Source: Litoreibacter albidus (lineage in GTDB: Bacteria > Pseudomonadota > Alphaproteobacteria > Rhodobacterales > Rhodobacteraceae). From it: a stretch of DNA of 64,000 nucleotides. The stretch spans positions 310,001-374,000 of the forward strand of contig NZ_FNOI01000002.1 of the NCBI RefSeq assembly GCF_900107015.1, given 5' to 3'. Shown in pieces: positions 18,153-26,570 of the stretch (positions are counted from its first letter, which is position 1; the number at the start of each line of letters is the position of its first letter). The position numbers and the translations under genes are program-made. A model generated the notes under the pieces. It had not been told where the DNA came from and searched no databases. It was given only the letters and a program-made list of their open reading frames with translations.

Positions 18153-19387
18153 TAGAATAGACTAAGCTGCTCTGGTGGGGGCGCGAACAACCCGCGCAAG
18201 TCGGCGCTGTCCGTCAGCCCCCCCGGTGTCCAACCTTTGGCCGTAATAAACACACGCGCCTTCTTCAAGGACGCCCCAAGTCGCGCAATATCCTCGTAGC
18301 GCAAGGTGCGGTGACGGCGCGTCGCGATGATGCGGTTGACCGTTTTCACCCCAAAACCAGGAACTCGCAGCAGCATCTCGCGGGAGGCAGAGTTTACGTC
18401 GACCGGAAACCCTTCTCGGTGCGCCAAAGCCCATGCGAGCTTTGGGTCGATGTCCAGATCAAGGTTGCCGCCCAGCGCTGTGTCCGTAATCTCGTGCAGC
18501 TGAAAGTCGTAGAACCGCAGCAACCAGTCCGCTTGGTACAAACGATGCTCACGCTGCAACGGCGGGCTAACCAGCGGGAGGCGCGACGATGCGTCCGGGA
18601 TCGGACTAAACGCCGAGTAATATACTCGCTTCAAGCCGTAGGAACCATATAGCCGCGTTGACTGGCCCAGAATGGTCGCATCGTTTGCGCCATCGGCCCC
18701 GATGATCACTTGGGTCGACTGGCCCGCAGGCGCAAACTTTGGCGGGCGTTTGCCCGTGTGAGATCGGTCTTTACTCGCGATCTGGCGCAGCTTGACGTCA
18801 GCCATTGCTTTCCGGATTTGATCCGGACTTTTCTCGGGCGCGTATTCCTTCACGGCTTGGTCCGTCGGCAATTCGACGTTTATCGATAGACGGTCCGCCA
18901 ACCGACCTGCCTCCGCTATCAGTTCGGGCGCAGCGTCGGGGATCGTCTTCAGGTGGATATAACCGCGAAAATTTTCCTCTTCCCGCAGCTTCCTTGCAAT
19001 ACGGACCATGTCCTCCATCGTCTTGTCAGGCGACCGGATAATGCCGGACGATAAAAACAGCCCTTCGATGTAATTGCGTCGGTAGAAGTCGATTGTCAGC
19101 TTCACAACTTCATCGACGGAAAACCGCGCGCGCTCCACATTCGACGACACGCGATTAACGCAATACACACAATCGTAGATGCAGAAGTTCGTCATCAGGA
19201 TTTTTAGTAAACTGATGCATCGCCCGTCCGGGGCGTAAGAGTGACATATGCCCGAGCCGGTGTTCGATCCGAGTCCTCTGCCATCGCTGGAGTCCCGCTT
19301 TGTGGAACCCGACGACGCGCATGACGCATCGTATTTTGCGGCGTCGCTTAGAATCGCCAGCTTTTCGTTGATTGATTTTTGAGCCAT
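18152..19387 (-). CDS. Putative DNA modification/repair radical SAM protein (UdgX partner)
   Basis: This is a radical SAM enzyme of the family that typically sits beside UdgX/DUF4130 genes. The cluster-binding motif is NFCIYDCVYCVNR (CxxxCxxC, about residues 75-90). The C-terminal part carries a helix-hairpin-helix DNA-binding-like segment, VNSASREMLLRVPGFGVKTVNRII, where GFGVKT is the hairpin. I chose the ATG at 19387 (411 residues, starting MAQKSINEKLAILSDAAKYD), since the longer frame lacks family-like sequence; no strong ribosome-binding site is visible. The chemistry is unknown. Coupling to UdgX and the HhH segment suggest action on DNA. Confidence 0.88.
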   Translation of the reverse strand: MAQKSINEKLAILSDAAKYDASCASSGSTKRDSSDGRGLGSNTGSGICHSYAPDGRCISLLKILMTNFCIYDCVYCVNRVSSNVERARFSVDEVVKLTIDFYRRNYIEGLFLSSGIIRSPDKTMEDMVRIARKLREEENFRGYIHLKTIPDAAPELIAEAGRLADRLSINVELPTDQAVKEYAPEKSPDQIRKAMADVKLRQIASKDRSHTGKRPPKFAPAGQSTQVIIGADGANDATILGQSTRLYGSYGLKRVYYSAFSPIPDASSRLPLVSPPLQREHRLYQADWLLRFYDFQLHEITDTALGGNLDLDIDPKLAWALAHREGFPVDVNSASREMLLRVPGFGVKTVNRIIATRRHRTLRYEDIARLGASLKKARVFITAKGWTPGGLTDSADLRGLFAPPPEQLSLF

Positions 19388-19552
19388 GTGTTCATGGTAT
19401 GTTCTTATCGTGTTTATTTCAACCTGCCTGTGCGGCATTCCCCCGCGTCACGTGGCCTTCGGGTCGCTTCCTCCCTTTGCGGAACCTTCGAGACGTTAAG
19501 CACGTTTGTACATATCGGTCTCCGCGCGATCGAACCTCAAAAGGAGTTGGAT

Positions 19553-19768
19553 ATGAGCAACATCAGCGAAGGCGACACCGTGAAATGGGACTGGGGAAAC
19601 GGGAGCGCATCAGGCACCGTTCAGTCTGTGTTCTCGGAGAAGACAACTCGCACGATCAAAGGTTCTGAGGTTACGCGCAACGGCACCAAAGACGATCCAG
19701 CTCTCTACATAAAGCAAGACGACGGCGACGCGGTTCTCAAACTCGCATCGGAAGTAAAGACGACATGA
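19553..19768 (+). CDS. HVA1 (DUF2945, TUDOR-like) small protein
   Basis: This 71-residue protein matches the hypervirulence-associated TUDOR-domain (HVA1, DUF2945) family: ISEGDTVKWDWGNGSASGTV at the N-terminus, then GSEVTRNGTKDDPALYI and DAVLKLASEV. The start ATG at 19553 follows AAGGAG by seven bases; a longer in-frame ORF upstream has no support. It overlaps the topoisomerase IB start by four bases (ATGA), so the two are coupled, and it diverges from the radical-SAM gene. The family's biochemical role is not established. Confidence 0.87.
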   Translation: MSNISEGDTVKWDWGNGSASGTVQSVFSEKTTRTIKGSEVTRNGTKDDPALYIKQDDGDAVLKLASEVKTT

Positions 19769-20727
19769 CAGCGGGCTTGGTCTACGTATCGGATGCTGAT
19801 CCCGGCATCTCGCGGCGCCGCTGCGGACGCGGGTTCACCTACACCGCGCCCGACGGGACCACCATCGCGCGCGGAGAAGAGCGTCAACGGATTGAAGCTC
19901 TCGCCGTCCCGCCAGCGTACGAAGACGTCTGGATTTGCGCGCTTGAACTCGGTCACATTCAAGCCACAGGCCGCGACGCGCGAAAGCGCAAACAGTACAG
20001 ATACCACCCCGACTGGTCTGCCGCTCAGGCGGAAACCAAATTTGAACAGCTTCCGGCCTTCGGGGCCGCGCTCCCATCAATTCGCCGACGTGCGGATAGG
20101 GATATCGCCTTGTCCCCAGGAGACGAAGAGTTCGCTCTGGCCGCTGCCGTCATGTTGATCGACCGCACGTCGTTGCGTGTCGGAAATCCTTCCTACGCGC
20201 GTGAGAACGGTAGTTACGGCGCGTTAACGCTAAAACGCCGCCACCTAAGGATGTCGGACGATAGCATCCGGCTGAGCTTCACCGCGAAAGGCGGCAAAAA
20301 AGTTCGGCAGACAATCACCGACCGCAAGCTTCAGAGGCTGCTACACAAAGTGAGTGACCTTTCCGGTGCGACACTACTGTCGTGGTCGGACGATGACGGC
20401 GCGGATCACACAATCTCTTCGCAAAAACTGAATGAATACTTATCCGACGCGGCCGGACAGGCGGGCATCACAGCCAAAGCATTCCGAACATGGGCAGGTA
20501 CACTGGCCGCATTCGAATGTGCAGAAAAAGGCAGCCCGAGCATTAAAGACATGGCGGATGCAGCAGCTAAGCGATTGCACAACACGCCGACAGTGGCGAG
20601 AAACAGCTACATTCACCCAGCTGTAATCGACTTGGCGAGCCGCGCCCAAATCGACCTGAAGCCCACCCAGATGAGAGGGCTATTCGCGGCGGAACAACGT
20701 CTGATGACGTTCTTGGAAACGCACTGA
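19765..20727 (+). CDS. DNA topoisomerase IB
   Basis: A poxvirus/bacterial-type topoisomerase IB relaxes supercoils through a 3'-phosphotyrosine intermediate. The 320-residue protein shows the expected catalytic set: Arg in TSLRVGNPSYA, Lys in GALTLKRRHL, Arg in AFRTWAGTLAAF, and the nucleophilic Tyr in VARNSYIHP near residue 290. The N-terminal part (VPPAYEDVWICALELGHIQATGRDARKRKQYRYH) is also typical, split here as a VPPA motif followed by the QATG and RKQYRYH blocks. It is translationally coupled to the HVA1 gene. Such enzymes are scattered among proteobacteria and are not essential, consistent with an accessory role. Confidence 0.93.
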   Translation: MTAGLVYVSDADPGISRRRCGRGFTYTAPDGTTIARGEERQRIEALAVPPAYEDVWICALELGHIQATGRDARKRKQYRYHPDWSAAQAETKFEQLPAFGAALPSIRRRADRDIALSPGDEEFALAAAVMLIDRTSLRVGNPSYARENGSYGALTLKRRHLRMSDDSIRLSFTAKGGKKVRQTITDRKLQRLLHKVSDLSGATLLSWSDDDGADHTISSQKLNEYLSDAAGQAGITAKAFRTWAGTLAAFECAEKGSPSIKDMADAAAKRLHNTPTVARNSYIHPAVIDLASRAQIDLKPTQMRGLFAAEQRLMTFLETH

Positions 20728-20763
20728 CGCGATAACAGCAGCGTCCGTCATCGCCGGCCAGTT

Positions 20764-21357
20764 TTACACCCGCAACGCTTCAACCTCACCCGCCATGTCC
20801 TCGGCCAGATCATGCAAATCGGCCGAATTCGTGCCCTGATGCAACTCTAACCGCAGCGCCGCGACATTCGCTTGATAGCGACGCGCCAGCCGGTTCGGAT
20901 CAGCTTGCGGGCCAAGCTCACCGGCGATTTTCGCGGCTTCGAATCCGGCCGCAATCTCCAGCCTGATACCTTCCAGATATTCCCGTGATCTCTCGGCAAT
21001 CAATGGGTCCGTGGACTTCGTGTCGACAATCGTCTTGGTCAACATGCACGCCTGCCGCGTGGCGTCCGCTTCCGGCAATAACGCAAAGCCGCGCAGATGA
21101 TCGGCAAGTCCACGCAGCGGTGAGGAACTTTGCGCAAGCATATCTCGAAACGCCTGTCGCGACCGCTCGAAGTAAGCCTGCAAAGCCAGAAGGTACAAAT
21201 TCTCTTTGCTCTTGAACGCAGCGTAGATGCTGCCGGGCTTCATGTTTAACGCAGCTTCCAGATCTTTCAGTGACGTCGCGTGATAGCCCTTATTCCAGAA
21301 CAATGACATCGCGGCATCTAGCGTTCTGTCGCGATCGTAAGGGCTGGCACGCGTCAT
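20764..21357 (-). CDS. TetR family transcriptional regulator
   Basis: This 197-residue repressor-type protein has the TetR N-terminal helix-turn-helix: RTLDAAMSLFWNKGYHATSL followed by KDLEAALNMKPGSIYAAFKS and KENLYLLALQAYF. The C-terminal ligand domain is variable. It lies 13 bases downstream of, and in the same direction as, the DsbA-like gene, and a CMD/AhpD-like gene is further upstream. Genes of this subfamily often control small redox or quinone/electrophile-response genes, so the neighbours are likely targets. The inducer is unknown. Confidence 0.9.
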   Translation of the reverse strand: MTRASPYDRDRTLDAAMSLFWNKGYHATSLKDLEAALNMKPGSIYAAFKSKENLYLLALQAYFERSRQAFRDMLAQSSSPLRGLADHLRGFALLPEADATRQACMLTKTIVDTKSTDPLIAERSREYLEGIRLEIAAGFEAAKIAGELGPQADPNRLARRYQANVAALRLELHQGTNSADLHDLAEDMAGEVEALRV

Positions 21358-21370
21358 GGTTTCATACCTC

Positions 21371-22009
21371 TTATGGCGCCAACTGGCGTAAAATACTTAC
21401 ATAGTTGTCCACACCCTGCGCGCCAGTAACCAGATGTTTGCGGTCAAACACGACTGCTGGCACACCTTGAATGCCCTGTTGCGTCCAGAACGTCTCAGCG
21501 TCTCGGACGGCCTGTGCAAAACGCTGGTCATCAAGAACCGCTGCCGCCTCTTCGCGGTCTAACCCTATCTCGCCAGCAATATCGTTAAGAACCGCATTAT
21601 CGGAAAGGTTTCGACAATCGGTAAAATGGGCCTTGAACAACGCTTGCTTTAGCTCGTGCTTCCGGCTCAGCTCTCCCGCCCAGTGCAGCAATTGATGCGT
21701 GTTGAAAGTGTTGTGCATCCGGAAGTCGCTATCCCAGCTAAATTCGAACTCCAATTCGTCACCAAGCGCGGTCATTTGCGCGCGGCTTTGCGCGGACTGC
21801 TCCGGCGTCGACCCGTATTTCTCGGCAATATGCTCGCGCATGTTTTGCCCCTCGGCGGGCATTTGCGGGTTCAGTTCAAAAGGGTGCCACTGAATTTCAT
21901 GTGCCACGCCGGTTTGCTCCAAGGCACGGGATAATTGGCGATATCCAATGACGCACCACGGACACATTACATCCGAAATAATATCAATTCGAAGGGGTTG
22001 GTCGGTCAT
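21371..22009 (-). CDS. DsbA/FrnE-family oxidoreductase
   Basis: This 212-residue thioredoxin-fold protein carries the active-site CPWC motif at residues 16-19 (IISDVMCPWCVIGYRQL) and the helical insertion typical of FrnE-like 2-hydroxychromene isomerase/DsbA relatives, ending with GIQGVPAVVFDRKHLVTGAQ, which contains the cis-Pro loop (GVPA). There is no signal peptide, so it acts in the cytosol. It is followed 13 bases later by the TetR regulator gene. Upstream on its strand TTGCTG and TATACA are spaced 18 bases apart and may be its promoter. Confidence 0.9.
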   Translation of the reverse strand: MTDQPLRIDIISDVMCPWCVIGYRQLSRALEQTGVAHEIQWHPFELNPQMPAEGQNMREHIAEKYGSTPEQSAQSRAQMTALGDELEFEFSWDSDFRMHNTFNTHQLLHWAGELSRKHELKQALFKAHFTDCRNLSDNAVLNDIAGEIGLDREEAAAVLDDQRFAQAVRDAETFWTQQGIQGVPAVVFDRKHLVTGAQGVDNYVSILRQLAP

Positions 22010-22137
22010 GGTAATTCCCTATTCAGGATAAACGGTCATGGAGACCATGTATAATGCGCACGGCTGTCGATCAGCAACCAGTGCCAGATTTAACTTGCGG
22101 AGAAGGCGCGTGGCCCCCTGAGAGGCCACGCGTATCG

Positions 22138-22701
22138 TTAAGCAGCTGCGTCGTCGCGCGACCAGGCAAACTTCTCAAACACCTTGTCGACAGGTGTTTT
22201 CGCCAAATGGTTTGTGTAGTTCGACATAATCTTTTGGCTATAACCGAGGATGACCTCAAGGATGTTGCGCTGCGTATAGCCCGCGTCCAGAAACGCCTGC
22301 ACGTTGTCGTCCGACACATAACCGCGATCACGAACCAACTGCAGTGTGAAGGTCCGCAGCGCTTCCAAGCGCGCATTCGGCAATGGCGTCTCGTTTCGCA
22401 GTGCTTCGGTGATGTCGTCGTCTACCTTCATCATTTTCGCGATACCTGTGTGTGCAGGCACGCAGTAATGACAGTCGTTTTCAACGTTGATCGCCTGCCA
22501 AACGACAGTCAATTCGTCTTTGTCGAAGCTCGAGTCCAAAAACAACTCGTGGAGTTTTTGATACCCTTCCAACAAACCAGGCGCTTCGGCCATGACACCG
22601 TGGAGGCCTGGCAAGCGCCCATTTGCCGCGATGGATTTAGCCACAAACTCTTTCGAGGCTTCTGGAGCTGAATCTTCGGTGTGAACTGTAAAATTGGTCA
22701 T
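22138..22701 (-). CDS. Carboxymuconolactone decarboxylase / AhpD-like protein
   Basis: This 187-residue helical protein has the AhpD-type redox motif ENDCHYCVPAH: cysteines 77 and 80 and histidine 84 match the CxxCxxxH active site of alkylhydroperoxidase-like members. It probably reduces peroxides or other electrophiles, but true CMD-family substrates vary and cannot be read off. It is the upstream gene in a leftward group with the FrnE-like and TetR genes. Two palindromes at 22852-22893 lie about 150 bases upstream of its start codon and are candidate operators. Confidence 0.88.
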   Translation of the reverse strand: MTNFTVHTEDSAPEASKEFVAKSIAANGRLPGLHGVMAEAPGLLEGYQKLHELFLDSSFDKDELTVVWQAINVENDCHYCVPAHTGIAKMMKVDDDITEALRNETPLPNARLEALRTFTLQLVRDRGYVSDDNVQAFLDAGYTQRNILEVILGYSQKIMSNYTNHLAKTPVDKVFEKFAWSRDDAAA

Positions 22702-22851
22702 AAGTCATTCCTGATGTAGTCAAATTTCAAGGAACAAAGGCGCGCACGAAACTATGACGGCTGATCAGAGAGGCCGTAATTCTTTCGATTTTTCCGCGCT
22801 CCCTCACTCAATGCTGCCCCGTCATCGGGCCATGACGTGCATATGGGATAA

Positions 22852-22869
22852 CTTGAGTGATCACTCAAG
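22852..22869. promoter_or_regulatory. Perfect 18-bp palindrome, candidate TetR operator 1
   Basis: CTTGAGTGATCACTCAAG reads identically on both strands. It sits in the gap upstream of the AhpD-like gene, and a second, slightly degenerate copy follows 24 bases away (centre to centre). Spacing and symmetry are typical of TetR-type operators, and a TetR gene lies in the same cluster. The link to that regulator is inference. Confidence 0.65.
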
Positions 22870-22875
22870 ATGAGC

Positions 22876-22893
22876 TTTGAGCAATCACTCAAA
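22876..22893. promoter_or_regulatory. Near-perfect 18-bp palindrome, candidate TetR operator 2
   Basis: TTTGAGCAATCACTCAAA differs from perfect symmetry only in the central part (GCAATCAC instead of GTGATCAC). It shares TTGAG...ATCACTCAA with operator 1. The two sites are about 2.3 helical turns apart, so two dimers could bind on nearly the same face. Confidence 0.6.
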
Positions 22894-22988
22894 CGTGACA
22901 ACCTATACCCATCTGACACTGGAAGCGTCACGAACAAGTTGCGACACCGGTGGCGGCCCATCGCAACAGAGGACGCCTCGCATCGACA

Positions 22989-24089
22989 CTACTGGACTAT
23001 AAACTCAGCGTGCAGCGCGCCGGCAGCTTTGATGCTTTTGAGGATATCAATCATCGCCATTGGCTTGACGCCAAGGGCATTGAGCCCTGAAATGACATCT
23101 CTCAGAGTGGCCCCCGGTGGAATTTCGGCAAGGCCAGTTCCCTCATCTTCCTCCAGCGTTGCAGCTGTTCGCGGTACAACCACGGTCTCGCCCTCGCTAA
23201 ATGGGTTGGGCTGAATGACAATCGGTGCCTCTTCGATTGTTAACGTGAGGTTGCCTTGCGCAACGGCAACGCGGGATATCCGCACGTTTTCGTCCATCAC
23301 AATCGTGCCGGAGCGCTGATCAATGACCACGCGCGCCCGACGTTCTGGTGCCACAATGATGTTCTCAATTCGGCTCAGAACATGGGCGGGCGATCGCATT
23401 CCTGTGGCATCAATATTCAACTCCACCGTCCCCGAATCCAGCATCAATGCCGCCGGTCGCCCTAAAGCCACGTTCACAGCCTTCTCAATCTTTTCTGCAG
23501 TGGAGAAATCGGGCGTGCGTAGTGCCATTCGCAGGCTCGACAGCTGTGTGAAGTCGAATTCCACTTCGCGCTCCACGCGCCCGCCGGCAGGGACAATTCC
23601 CGCTGTGGGAACCCCGTGCACAACCCGGGCCGCGTCGCCTTCTGCCGACACTCCACCGGCAATGACTGTACCCTGCGCGACAACGTACACGTCGCCATCT
23701 GCCGCATTAAGTGGCGTCATAATTAACGTGCCGCCTAGCAAGCTTTTCGCGTCGCCAATTGCCGAAACTGTGACATCGACCTTACCGCCTGTGCGGCTGA
23801 ATGCGGGCAATGTCGCGGTCACCAATACGGCTGCAACGTTTTTAGGGCGAAACTGCTCTCCGCCGACGTTGACGCCCAGACGCTCCAAGATGTTGATCAT
23901 CATCTCTTCGGTGAAAGGGGAGTTTCGCAGCCCGTCCCCCGTCCCGTTCAGGCCCACGACCAACCCGTAGCCAACCAAGTCATTGCCACGTACGCCATCG
24001 AATTCGACCAGATCTTTCAACCTAACGCTGGAGCCTAACCCGACAGACGGGACAAGCAAGATCAGCAGGAACAGCGCGGCCCGGATCAT
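22989..24089 (-). CDS. flgI: Flagellar P-ring protein FlgI
   Basis: FlgI forms the periplasmic P-ring bushing around the rod. The 366-residue protein begins with a signal peptide (MIRAALFLLILLVPSVGLGS), then SVRLKDLVEFDGVRGNDLVGYGLVVGL, the highly conserved start of the mature chain, and GTGDGLRNSPFTEEMM. The C-terminus includes TLRDVISGLNALGVKPMAMIDILKSIKAAGALHAE. Its start overlaps the flgL stop by four bases. It is the last gene of the motB/flgE/flgK/flgL/flgI arm. Confidence 0.98.
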   Translation of the reverse strand: MIRAALFLLILLVPSVGLGSSVRLKDLVEFDGVRGNDLVGYGLVVGLNGTGDGLRNSPFTEEMMINILERLGVNVGGEQFRPKNVAAVLVTATLPAFSRTGGKVDVTVSAIGDAKSLLGGTLIMTPLNAADGDVYVVAQGTVIAGGVSAEGDAARVVHGVPTAGIVPAGGRVEREVEFDFTQLSSLRMALRTPDFSTAEKIEKAVNVALGRPAALMLDSGTVELNIDATGMRSPAHVLSRIENIIVAPERRARVVIDQRSGTIVMDENVRISRVAVAQGNLTLTIEEAPIVIQPNPFSEGETVVVPRTAATLEEDEGTGLAEIPPGATLRDVISGLNALGVKPMAMIDILKSIKAAGALHAEFIVQ

Positions 24090-25096
24090 CGCAGATAATC
24101 CATCAACCGCAGTTGAGACGTCCGCGCGGTCAGCACATAAAGCGCCTCAACTTGAAATTGCACGGCTTCCAACGCGCTCGCGGCTTCGTATTGATCGACG
24201 CCCGTTATCTTCGACTTGGCCGCCTCCAGAACAGCCCGCTCAACGCCGCCTGCTATGCTGGCCTCCAAGATCAACCCCTGTGTCACCCCCGTATCGCGCT
24301 GCATATCGATCAACGCTTTCTCGGCCGCAATCATGGCCAACCCGGCGTCTGACACCAGACTGCGCTTCTCGGCGGCGGTCACAGCGACCCCTCCCTCCGA
24401 GATCACCGCCGCAATTGCCAGGTTTTTCAAAGTTGCACGAAAGGCGGCATCATCGGCTTTGAACGGCAAACCGACAGACAGCGTGTCCGACAACGCGATC
24501 CCCGATTGCGCCACTGCGTCCCCACCGTAAACCAGCGTCTCGAATCCGCCGCCCGCATCACCAAACCAGGCGTCTATTTGGGTCATGAAATCTGCCGGTC
24601 CACTAGAGCCACTTGCTATGCTGCGCACATGGCTTAGGATAGTTGCTCCGTCCGGAAGCGGTTGCTGGCGCGTCGCCACGCCCGAAAACAGGAACTCGCC
24701 CGAAAGCTGCGTGTTCAGATACGCAGTGACCTGGCTTAACCGACTAGCCGCACTGGCCAGCTTGGCATCAAGCACGTCTGATTGCTCTAGGCTGGCTGCG
24801 GCGAGCATGTCGGTCCCGAACGTCGAAATTGCGCCCTGCATGGCCTCTAGGCTTGTTTGGATTCCTGTCACGCGAAGGTCGACAGATTCCCGCCCGAGGG
24901 CAAAACCATCAAGCCTGCGTAGGGACCGCTCCAACCCCGCCAAGGGGCCAAACTCCCCACGGACATGGCCGCTCAGATCAGACCGCTCCCCCGTGGTCAG
25001 CTCATTTGTCAAATGAGCGAGCGTCGTCTTCAACCCGGCACCTTGGCGCCGCAGCATCATGCTTTGTCCTAAATCGCTAATACTACTGTAGTTCAT
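24086..25096 (-). CDS. flgL: Hook-filament junction protein FlgL (HAP3)
   Basis: FlgL is the outer hook-filament adaptor and is flagellin-like. The 336-residue protein starts MNYSSISDLGQSMMLRRQGAGLK, with the coiled N-terminal D0 region, and ends with VEALYVLTARTSQLRLMDYLR. It lies between flgK and flgI with a 1-base gap and a 4-base overlap respectively, which supports the name. The sequence is fairly divergent in the middle, as usual for this family. Confidence 0.88.
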   Translation of the reverse strand: MNYSSISDLGQSMMLRRQGAGLKTTLAHLTNELTTGERSDLSGHVRGEFGPLAGLERSLRRLDGFALGRESVDLRVTGIQTSLEAMQGAISTFGTDMLAAASLEQSDVLDAKLASAASRLSQVTAYLNTQLSGEFLFSGVATRQQPLPDGATILSHVRSIASGSSGPADFMTQIDAWFGDAGGGFETLVYGGDAVAQSGIALSDTLSVGLPFKADDAAFRATLKNLAIAAVISEGGVAVTAAEKRSLVSDAGLAMIAAEKALIDMQRDTGVTQGLILEASIAGGVERAVLEAAKSKITGVDQYEAASALEAVQFQVEALYVLTARTSQLRLMDYLR

Positions 25097-25097
25097 G

Positions 25098-26546
25098 TTA
25101 TATCCTCAGCAGCGATTGGAGCATTTCGTCGACGGCTTGAATGACCTTTGCGTTTGCCGCGTAACTTCGCTCAATCAATAGTAGCTTTTGCATTTCATGG
25201 TCCGTATCGACGCCACCCGCCTGCTCTGCGTCGCGGAAGGCTTGAACACGTGCCGCTTCAAACCCTTGCCTTTCAACCGATGCCTGTCGGTCTAACCCAA
25301 CCTGCGACAAGAACTGCCCTGCCAATGCGGAGCTGGAACCAGCGTCGAAGCCCACACCACTGGAGGGCAGACGCGCGCCGGATATCGACGTTCTGTATGC
25401 GTTCAAAATGTCATTGGCCGAAGCGGGGCCAGCGGTTGCCGCATTCAAGCCATCGCGTAATCTCCAGACTGCGCCGCCCTGCTCGATCAAAACAGCCGAA
25501 TTAACCGAAAGTCGTGACGCAAGCCCCGCCTCCAACAACGGGTCTAGGGCGCCGCCCGCATCCGTGAATAGCCCAGCCTCTCCCGCTAATAGTGTGGGGT
25601 CAGCAGCATTCGCCCGCTCGATGAGGTCTCTCGACAAGGCGTCCAAGTTAGATTGAATCCTAGGTAGATCATCGTCTCTCAGGGCAAAGGCCGCCGCCAG
25701 AGAACCACCGGAAATTGCTTCAAGCGGGCTACCATTTACGCTTGAGGCGCCAATAATTTGCAAGTCAGACACTGCGCCGCTGGCAAGTGTCATATCCGGC
25801 GTGATCAGGTTGGTCGCCGTGAAGGTAAACGTCGCCGCTTGGTAATCTACGAGGGTTGTGCCATTTGGCGTCAGCAAAGCAATTTGACCGTGTTCGCGCG
25901 GTACGGCCTGTACTCGGATGAACGTCCCGATCTCGTCGACAGCCCGTTGGCGCTGATCCATAAGGCCCGATGGGTCACCGCCGGAGTTGACCTGCTTTCG
26001 GATTTCCCTGTTCAACCGATCAACATCCAAAAGCGCAGTATTCAGCTGCTCCACTTGTGTCGAAATTGATCCGTCAGCGACTTGGCGTTCTTGTTGAATC
26101 CGTCCAGATATCTCGTTGATTTTTCGTGCCAAGCCAACCGCACTATCCACGACGCGGCTTAGCATCGTGCTACTAGATGGGTTTGCCGCCGCGGTGATGA
26201 GGCTTTGCTCAAACCTGTCAACAAAAGCCGACAGCGACGCGTCAGAGTTGGGGGCTCCTATGACCTGCTCCACGCGCGTCAGCACTTGCGCACGCGCATC
26301 ATGGTACCCCAACTCCGCTTCCGCTAATCGCCTGTCAGCGACCGCAGCTTCGTTCACGATCCGCTCAACCCCGTTGACGCGCACGCCCGCGCCGCGACCG
26401 CCGACTGTTTCCGCACTCAGGGATAGCTCCCGCCGACCGTAGCCCTCGGTCATCGAATTCGCCACGTTGGCCGACACAAGTTCAGCCGCGCGCGACACCG
26501 CGTTCAGGCCAGACAGCGCGTTGGAGAGGGATGCGGATATGCTCAT
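25098..26546 (-). CDS. flgK: Hook-filament junction protein FlgK (HAP1)
   Basis: FlgK is the first junction protein on the hook. The 482-residue product begins MSISASLSNALSGLNAVSRAAELVSANVAN, matching the rod/hook N-terminal motif, and ends with the matching C-terminal helix DHEMQKLLLIERSYAANAKVIQAVDEMLQSLLRI. The central region is Ala/Ser-rich. AAGGACC precedes the ATG at 26546. It follows flgE by 24 bases and precedes flgL directly, as in the classical flagellar order. Confidence 0.96.
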   Translation of the reverse strand: MSISASLSNALSGLNAVSRAAELVSANVANSMTEGYGRRELSLSAETVGGRGAGVRVNGVERIVNEAAVADRRLAEAELGYHDARAQVLTRVEQVIGAPNSDASLSAFVDRFEQSLITAAANPSSSTMLSRVVDSAVGLARKINEISGRIQQERQVADGSISTQVEQLNTALLDVDRLNREIRKQVNSGGDPSGLMDQRQRAVDEIGTFIRVQAVPREHGQIALLTPNGTTLVDYQAATFTFTATNLITPDMTLASGAVSDLQIIGASSVNGSPLEAISGGSLAAAFALRDDDLPRIQSNLDALSRDLIERANAADPTLLAGEAGLFTDAGGALDPLLEAGLASRLSVNSAVLIEQGGAVWRLRDGLNAATAGPASANDILNAYRTSISGARLPSSGVGFDAGSSSALAGQFLSQVGLDRQASVERQGFEAARVQAFRDAEQAGGVDTDHEMQKLLLIERSYAANAKVIQAVDEMLQSLLRI

Positions 26547-26570
26547 CGGAGTGGTCCTTCACTACGCAAA

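Noticed and set aside
22025-22075. TetR operator upstream of the DsbA-like gene (GGTC-n5-GACC)
   Set aside because: GGTCATGGAGACC at about 22034-22046 is a short imperfect dyad and shares no sequence with the two clear palindromes at 22852-22893.
22054-22671. 205-residue plus-strand open frame
   Set aside because: Antisense to the AhpD-like gene with its CHYC motif, and without family-like sequence.
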